Source: Anaerolineaceae bacterium UBA700
GTDB lineage: Bacteria > Chloroflexota > Anaerolineae > Anaerolineales > Anaerolineaceae
Assembly: GCA_002298885.1 (NCBI GenBank)
Contig: DBMK01000351.1
Span: forward strand, 1-5,225
DNA length: 5,225 nucleotides
Direction: 5' to 3'
Part shown: in pieces, positions 1 to 3,207 of the stretch
Layout of the letters: each line of letters opens with the position of its first letter
How positions within the stretch are numbered: position 1 is the first letter of the stretch
Notes under the pieces: model-generated
The model's database searches: none
The model's input: only the letters and a program-made list of their open reading frames with translations
What the model was told of the DNA's origin: nothing
Position numbers and translations under genes: made by a program

Positions 1-978
1 GCGCACCGGCGCCGCGCGCAGGCCGCGGCGATCGCCCAGCAGGTGCGCCCGCAGCCAGGCCAGCGCCTGGCGGTTGCCCTCGCCGATCACGTCCGTGCTG
101 GCGTGCGCCCACGGGCCGATCGTCAGGTACGGGTTGCGCCCGGCCCGGCGCAGGCGCTCGTAATCCTCAATTTGTTGGGGTAAAAAGATGTCGTACCAGC
201 CGCCGACAAGGTGCACTGGGGCGCTCACCTCGGCCACCCGCCGGCTGTAATCAACCTCCCCCCACCATTCGTCGCCCGGCCGGTTGTGCTCCAACCAATC
301 CCGGTAATAGGGCACAGGCCGGCCGGCTGCAACCACGTCCGCTTCGCCCAGCGGCAGGTGCAGGCGCGCCTTCTCCAGCGCCCGGTTCGATCCGCCCATC
401 GTGAGCTGCGACCTTGCCGGGGCTTCCTCCTGGTGGGCCATCAGGTTGATCCAGGTCAGGATGTTGTCCAGGCTGAACGACTCGCCCTGGTACGTCTGGG
501 TGCGGAACTCTGAGGCGGTAATCAGCGGGACCAGCGCCTTCAGCTCCGGGCCTGCCTCGGCCGCGATGGTCCACTGCACGAAGCCCAGGTAGCTGGGTCC
601 CAGCATGGCAAAAGCGCCGGTGAACCAGGGTTGCTGCTTCAGCCATTCCACCGTCGCCAGGCCGTCGGTGCGCTCGTTGCGGAAGGCGTCGAACACGCCG
701 CCCGAGCCGAAGGTGCCGCGGCAGCTCTGAATCAGCACCTGGAAGCCCCGCTCGGCGAAGAACCGGGCGAAGATCAGGCCGAAGAACCCTTCCCTGCCGT
801 ACGGCGAGCGGACCAGGATGACAGGGCGCGGCGGGCCCTGGCGCGGGTACAACCGGTCCGCCAGCAGCGTCACCCCGTCCGGCATCGGCACGGCCAGGTT
901 GTGCTCCACGGCCACGTCGTGTGTCTCCGCCGGTGGCAGCTTGAAGTACCACCCCAATACCCGGCTCAATATGCTCAT
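1..978 (-). CDS. CocE/NonD-family alpha/beta serine hydrolase, 3' part off the left edge
   Basis: Reading leftwards from ATG at 978, the frame is open for 326 codons to base 1, so the gene is partial. The family (cocaine esterase, X-Pro dipeptidyl-peptidase and acyl hydrolases) cleaves ester or amide bonds with a Ser-Asp-His triad. All parts are visible: the oxyanion-type Tyr in RSPYGR (Y60), the strand and turn QSCRGTFGSGG (residues 84-94), the nucleophile elbow GPSYLG (S129), the acid in GGWYD (D263) and the histidine in GPWAH (H292). The spacing resembles cocaine esterase. The helical cap lies roughly at 155-240. The C-terminal jelly-roll domain usual in 550-670-residue members would lie outside the window. 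No signal peptide is seen, so it is probably cytoplasmic. The start is fixed by an in-frame TAA 9 nt upstream and by PMPDGVTLLADRLYP near the N-terminus, a typical family opening. No good Shine-Dalgarno is visible. The true substrate cannot be read from sequence. Confidence 0.93.
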   Translation of the reverse strand, partial: MSILSRVLGWYFKLPPAETHDVAVEHNLAVPMPDGVTLLADRLYPRQGPPRPVILVRSPYGREGFFGLIFARFFAERGFQVLIQSCRGTFGSGGVFDAFRNERTDGLATVEWLKQQPWFTGAFAMLGPSYLGFVQWTIAAEAGPELKALVPLITASEFRTQTYQGESFSLDNILTWINLMAHQEEAPARSQLTMGGSNRALEKARLHLPLGEADVVAAGRPVPYYRDWLEHNRPGDEWWGEVDYSRRVAEVSAPVHLVGGWYDIFLPQQIEDYERLRRAGRNPYLTIGPWAHASTDVIGEGNRQALAWLRAHLLGDRRGLRAAPVR

Positions 979-986
979 GGTGATTA

Positions 987-1016
987 ATTATAGACCTAAC
1001 CCCCCTCCTCCTTCAG
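987..1016 (-). promoter_or_regulatory. Possible weak promoter for the hydrolase gene
   Basis: On the minus strand a perfect TATAAT lies at 992-987, eight bases before the ATG at 978. The best -35 candidate, CTGAAG at 1016-1011 with an 18-bp spacer, matches TTGACA at only three positions. If the -10 is used, transcription would begin within a base or two of the ATG, giving a leaderless or nearly leaderless message. That would agree with the absence of a good ribosome binding site. Chance occurrence in this AT-rich gap is quite possible. Confidence 0.35.
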
Positions 1017-1934
1017 GGGTGGGGCCAGGGAAGACAGGGCAGGCGCATCAAATAGCCCACACCACTTGCAGCTCATTTCCCACAATCGCCGTGCTTTTTC
1101 TTCATCGTAGGAATCAACACTCGAGCGTACCTCGCCTCCGTCAGCAATGAGCTTGCCCCCAACCTCTCCAAAGCGCGGGTCGGTTGCGGCGATCAAATAG
1201 GACGCAGAGGCCTCCTCAAGAGAACTAGCAAAGGGCATGCGCGCCAGGATCTGCTTGTAGAAAAACTTCTCAAGCGAGGATTTGCGGCGGTCGCCGATTG
1301 CTTGAGGAACAAAGCCTGGACATACCGCATTAGACGTCACTCCCGTACCCGCCAGCCGGCGATTCAACTCATAGGCAAACCACATGTTCGCCAGTTTCGA
1401 GTTGCGGTAGAAAACCTGAGATTGGTAATACTTTTCCCCCCTCAAGTTGTCGTAATCAAAATCTACCCGCCGCCCGCTAGCATATTCAGGGTTGTGCAGG
1501 CGTGAAGATACTGTGATCACCCGCGCAGGAGCGGATTGTTTTAGATCGTCTAACAGTAGATTTGTGAGCAAGAAATGCCCCAGATGGTTTGTGCCGAAGG
1601 TCATTTCGAAGCCATCAGCGGTAAAACTGGGCCGCTTGCCGGGCACCGCCCCGCCCGCATTATTGATTAGTAGATGCAGGGGATAGCCTTTTTCATGAAA
1701 GACAGCCACGCACTGCCGAACCGAAGCGAATGAAGCCAGATCAAGCTCAATCGACTCGAGGCTGGCGTTGGGATTTTCCGCGCGAATCTGCGAGATGGCT
1801 CGCGCGCTGCTCTGTTGGTTGCGCGAAGCCAGAATAACATGGAAGCCTTGTGCCGCCAGTTTCTTGACGGTCATAAAGCCAATGCCGCTGTTCCCGCCCG
1901 TGATCATTGCCACGCGAAGTTGATTGGATGTCAT
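996..1934 (-). CDS. Short-chain dehydrogenase/reductase, retinol-dehydrogenase-like
   Basis: A 312-residue classical SDR that would oxidise an alcohol or reduce a carbonyl with a nicotinamide cofactor. The Rossmann motif TGGNSGIG is at 12-19 and NNAG at 91-94. Basic R38 in ASRN after the second strand suggests NADP(H). D65 lies in the LDLAS segment. The catalytic tetrad is N116 (GTNHLGH), S143 or S144 (VSSRLH), Y176 and K180 (YRNSK). The CPG turn is at 205-207. LHLLINNAG and TNHLGHFLLTNLLL resemble the RDH11-14/WWOX-like branch. The start at 1934 is chosen for GGGGAG five bases upstream and because the Rossmann strand follows at once. The frame stays open 81 codons further upstream, but that part overlaps the membrane-protein gene and shows no SDR homology. 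It is third in the PadR unit, 32 nt after the preceding stop. The normal fold seems to end near residue 294. The tail DAPALSSLAPPLKEEGG is low-complexity and partly encoded by a hairpin repeat. Substrate unknown. Confidence 0.94.
   Translation of the reverse strand: MTSNQLRVAMITGGNSGIGFMTVKKLAAQGFHVILASRNQQSSARAISQIRAENPNASLESIELDLASFASVRQCVAVFHEKGYPLHLLINNAGGAVPGKRPSFTADGFEMTFGTNHLGHFLLTNLLLDDLKQSAPARVITVSSRLHNPEYASGRRVDFDYDNLRGEKYYQSQVFYRNSKLANMWFAYELNRRLAGTGVTSNAVCPGFVPQAIGDRRKSSLEKFFYKQILARMPFASSLEEASASYLIAATDPRFGEVGGKLIADGGEVRSSVDSYDEEKARRLWEMSCKWCGLFDAPALSSLAPPLKEEGG
1002..1024 (-). repeat. GC-rich imperfect hairpin at the 3' end of the SDR gene
   Basis: On the minus strand CCCC-A-CCCC (1024-1016) faces GGaGG-A-GGGG (1011-1002) across a TGAA loop. 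This gives eight G-C pairs with one bulged A and one A-A mismatch. No T-run follows, so it is not a classic intrinsic terminator. It could still slow or end transcription from the SDR gene, or be a degenerate copy of a dispersed palindromic repeat. It lies inside the coding frame and specifies the last residues of the SDR protein (APPLKEEGG). Confidence 0.5.
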
Positions 1935-1939
1935 ACGAT

Positions 1940-1945
1940 CTCCCC
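1940..1945 (-). promoter_or_regulatory. Ribosome binding site that sets the SDR start
   Basis: GGGGAG on the minus strand ends five bases before the ATG at 1934. It is the main reason to prefer this start over the longer open frame reaching back into the upstream gene. Confidence 0.7.
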
Positions 1946-1966
1946 GGTTAAGTTTTCCACAGGATA

Positions 1967-2374
1967 TTATCCTATCCAACCTTGCGGCAACAGTAAAACC
2001 CCCACAAACACAATGACCAGCACCCCCATGATCAATGCGACGTTGTTGCGCGCACGAATTTGCACCTCGGAATTCCGCCAGCGCATCGATAGATGCGCAA
2101 TCACCGCCGCAACGATCATAATGAAAGCATGTTCGATGCGATAGCGCGGAAATCCTACCCCGGCGAAACCAGACCATAATATGAGAATCAGGCCGATAGT
2201 TACCTGCAAATCGATTAGACCGCTAAATACTGCCATCAGACCACGGTCGGCCTTTTCATTGCCCGTTCCACGCAGCCAAACCAGCACAAACCAAACCAAC
2301 GAAATGAGGCTGACCGCAACGATCAGCCAACGTACCACTGAGTGGATATCTAAAACGATGCCAAGTGGGTTCAT
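1967..2374 (-). CDS. Small four-helix integral membrane protein, function unknown
   Basis: A 135-residue hydrophobic protein of no family I can name with confidence. Four membrane segments are clear, at about residues 13-34, 46-70, 80-98 and 111-131, joined by short polar loops: RGTGNEKADRG between helices 1 and 2, and RWRNSEVQIRARNN between helices 3 and 4. The positive charges in the last loop suggest it faces the cytoplasm. Histidines sit at H11 just before helix 1 and at H82 and H94 in helix 3 (RIEHAF, IAHLSM), a pattern that might bind heme or metal, though this is only a suggestion. DLQVTIGLILIL in helix 2 carries a buried acid at its start. The ATG at 2374 lies 3 nt after the PadR stop, with a weak GGGA upstream. 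Translational coupling to the regulator is therefore likely, and the two proteins are probably made together. It may sense, transport or transfer electrons; the sequence does not decide. Confidence 0.85.
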   Translation of the reverse strand: MNPLGIVLDIHSVVRWLIVAVSLISLVWFVLVWLRGTGNEKADRGLMAVFSGLIDLQVTIGLILILWSGFAGVGFPRYRIEHAFIMIVAAVIAHLSMRWRNSEVQIRARNNVALIMGVLVIVFVGVLLLPQGWIG

Positions 2375-2377
2375 GTT

Positions 2378-2896
2378 TTATCCCATGGTTGAGCTTGATA
2401 AGATCCGTTCTTGTAGTTCATCCATCCAACGCAGTTCCGATTTCAGGTGCATGCGCTGATGGTCGATAACGAGCTGGACGAATCCTTGATGAGTCGGGGC
2501 TAACCCTATTGCTTCAATTAGAGTTAGCAAGACACTGCGGCGCTGCTGAAGGAGGTCAAGCAGTTCCGCCTGAGAAAGGCTGTCGGCAAATGCCAATGCA
2601 ATATCATCCGCAAACTTGATCGGATCATAATTTGCAAGACTCTCTCGCAGCAATTTTTGGAATTCAACTTCTCCATCTGGCGAAATCTGGTAGGTGCGGC
2701 GCGGCGGGCGGTTCCCTTCCCGCTCCTCCGTCCACGAAATCCATCCATTTTGCGCCATTTTATCGAGCAAAAAATAGGCTGTAGGCTTTTTTAAGTCCGT
2801 ACACATAGCAAGATCGCGTTCGATGAACTCGATAATTTTGTATCCATGCATCTCTGATTGGCGAAGCAATCCTAACAGCAGTAGTTCGCGATTCAT
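2378..2896 (-). CDS. PadR-family winged-helix transcriptional regulator
   Basis: A 172-residue protein of normal length for the PadR class with a C-terminal dimerisation helix. The N-terminal winged helix-turn-helix covers about residues 1-85. LLLLGLLRQSEMHGYKI is the characteristic first helix and turn, followed by a second helix (EFIERDL), the recognition-helix region TAYFLLDKMAQNGWI at 39-53, and a basic wing (EREGNRPPRRTYQIS, 58-72). Residues about 90-168 form the helical PadR C-terminal domain with coiled-coil character (QAELLDLLQQRRSVLLTLIEAI). Family members such as PadR of phenolic-acid degradation and LmrR repress nearby genes and release DNA on binding small hydrophobic ligands. The gene heads a three-gene unit and lies divergent from a multicopper oxidase gene, so autoregulation and possibly control of both directions are likely, but this is inference. 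The ATG at 2896 is supported by AGGA six bases upstream and by the family's usual short N-terminus. Confidence 0.95.
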   Translation of the reverse strand: MNRELLLLGLLRQSEMHGYKIIEFIERDLAMCTDLKKPTAYFLLDKMAQNGWISWTEEREGNRPPRRTYQISPDGEVEFQKLLRESLANYDPIKFADDIALAFADSLSQAELLDLLQQRRSVLLTLIEAIGLAPTHQGFVQLVIDHQRMHLKSELRWMDELQERILSSSTMG

Positions 2897-2901
2897 ATTC
2901 C

Positions 2902-2919
2902 ATCCTGAATATTCAGTAT
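2902..2919. promoter_or_regulatory. Candidate PadR operator palindrome
   Basis: CTGAATATTCAG at 2905-2916 is a perfect 12-bp palindrome. It extends to 18 bp (2902-2919) with one mismatched pair. It sits between the predicted transcription start (near 2925) and the PadR start codon, where a bound dimer would block initiation or elongation. It does not match the ATGT-spacer-ACAT pattern described for several PadR proteins, so assigning it to this regulator rests on position and symmetry only. Confidence 0.5.
2903..2906 (-). promoter_or_regulatory. Ribosome binding site of the PadR gene
   Basis: AGGA on the minus strand lies six bases before ATG 2896. Its first two bases belong to the palindrome at 2905-2916, so a protein or RNA structure there could also affect translation. 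Confidence 0.6.
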
Positions 2920-2927
2920 TGACTATT

Positions 2928-2964
2928 AGGGATTATACTCCAGTTTTATGAAATATCAATCCCT
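2928..2964. repeat. 7-bp inverted repeat straddling the PadR promoter
   Basis: AGGGATT at 2928-2934 and AATCCCT at 2958-2964 are exact inverted copies 30 bp apart centre to centre, about three helical turns. One arm overlaps the -10 box and the other overlaps the -35 box. This could be a second operator with half-sites on one DNA face, or a coincidence. Confidence 0.4.
2932..2959 (-). promoter_or_regulatory. Sigma70-type promoter of the padR-membrane protein-SDR unit
   Basis: On the minus strand TTGATA (2959-2954, five of six matches to the -35 consensus) and TATAAT (2937-2932, perfect -10) are separated by 16 bp. The expected start near 2925 leaves an untranslated leader of about 28 nt before ATG 2896. 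It is the strongest promoter visible in the window and faces away from the multicopper oxidase gene. Confidence 0.8.
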
Positions 2965-2988
2965 GAGGGTCTTCGCAAAATGCTCCAA

Positions 2989-3051
2989 GGGGGTCTGTGA
3001 CCCCCGCCTTGCGCCACGCGCCCCAGCGCCGGCGGGTCACAGACCCGCCGG
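2989..3051. repeat. Paired GC-rich hairpins, REP/BIME-like element
   Basis: Hairpin one: GGGGGTC (2989-2995), loop TGT, GACCCCC (2999-3005), a perfect 7-bp stem. Hairpin two: CCGGCGGGTC (3029-3038), loop ACA, GACCCGCCGG (3042-3051), a perfect 10-bp stem. The cores are inverted copies of one another (GGGTCTGTGACCC at 2991-3003 and GGGTCACAGACCC at 3034-3046), so the unit can also fold as one larger cruciform around a 30-base centre. This is the architecture of dispersed palindromic repeats made of two opposed units. No T-run follows on either strand. Whether it occurs elsewhere in the genome cannot be seen here. Confidence 0.75.
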
Positions 3052-3078
3052 GAGCCATAATTAGTGGATTAATTCTTA

Positions 3079-3108
3079 ATAGTCCCTTAAATAGTCCCCT
3101 CTATAGTC
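3079..3108 (+). repeat. Three ATAGTC direct repeats at exact 12-bp spacing
   Basis: ATAGTC starts at 3079, 3091 and 3103. The first two copies share the longer core AATAGTCCC, and the third is TATAGTC. The array lies about 100-130 bp upstream of the multicopper oxidase start. It may be a decayed tandem duplication or a set of activator sites of the response-regulator type, which often use 10-12-bp direct repeats. A partner regulator is not identified. Confidence 0.6.
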
Positions 3109-3136
3109 TTAAAGACACATTAATTAATGTTATAAA
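3109..3136 (+). promoter_or_regulatory. Weak candidate promoter of the multicopper oxidase gene
   Basis: TATAAA at 3131-3136 is preceded, after 16 bp, by TTAAAG at 3109-3114, which matches the -35 consensus at three positions. The implied leader is about 65 nt. The poor -35 would suit an activator-dependent promoter, with the repeat array immediately upstream as a possible site. Other AT-rich hexamers nearby could serve equally well. Confidence 0.3.
3117..3130. repeat. 14-bp perfect palindrome upstream of the multicopper oxidase gene
   Basis: ACATTAATTAATGT is fully self-complementary and directly abuts the putative -10 box at 3131. It could be an operator for the oxidase gene. AT-rich palindromes of this kind also arise by chance, so only its length and placement support a role. 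Confidence 0.4.
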
Positions 3137-3194
3137 ATTATTAAATCCTCCCATGAAATGTGTGTCAGCCGCTTTCATTTTATGGATTGTTCGT

Positions 3195-3200
3195 AAGGAG
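3195..3200 (+). promoter_or_regulatory. Strong ribosome binding site of the multicopper oxidase gene
   Basis: AAGGAG lies seven bases before the ATG at 3208 and fixes that start. The resulting N-terminus immediately shows a twin-arginine motif. Confidence 0.85.
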
Positions 3201-3207
3201 ACCCACG

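Larger units (their letters stand above)
2897..3207. other. Divergent intergenic region between the PadR and multicopper oxidase genes
   Basis: This 311-base region has no convincing gene. Its left third carries the leader, operator candidate and promoter of the PadR unit. Its centre (2989-3051) is a GC-rich double hairpin. Its right part is very AT-rich and holds three 12-bp-spaced ATAGTC copies, a 14-bp palindrome and the ribosome binding site of the oxidase gene. No intrinsic terminator with a T-run, tRNA or riboswitch-like fold was recognised. Confidence 0.75.

Noticed and set aside
251..952. A 233-codon minus-strand open frame within the hydrolase gene
   Set aside because: It is a shifted frame of the CocE-type gene. 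The frame from 978 carries the complete Ser-Asp-His triad, while this one gives Pro/Gly/Ala/Arg-rich protein without motifs.
1935..2177. An 81-codon N-terminal extension of the SDR frame
   Set aside because: It overlaps the membrane-protein gene, has no SDR-like sequence, and a good ribosome binding site precedes the internal ATG at 1934, right where the Rossmann fold begins.
2989..3051. The double hairpin as a pair of intrinsic terminators
   Set aside because: Neither stem is followed by a T-run on either strand, and both adjacent genes are transcribed away from it, so no transcript is expected to end there.
982..3074. GATTAATT at both ends as a transposon target-site duplication
   Set aside because: The word is short and AT-rich, similar words occur nearby (for example around 3120-3128), and there is no transposase or terminal inverted repeat. 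It is kept only as a low-weight remark in a finding.
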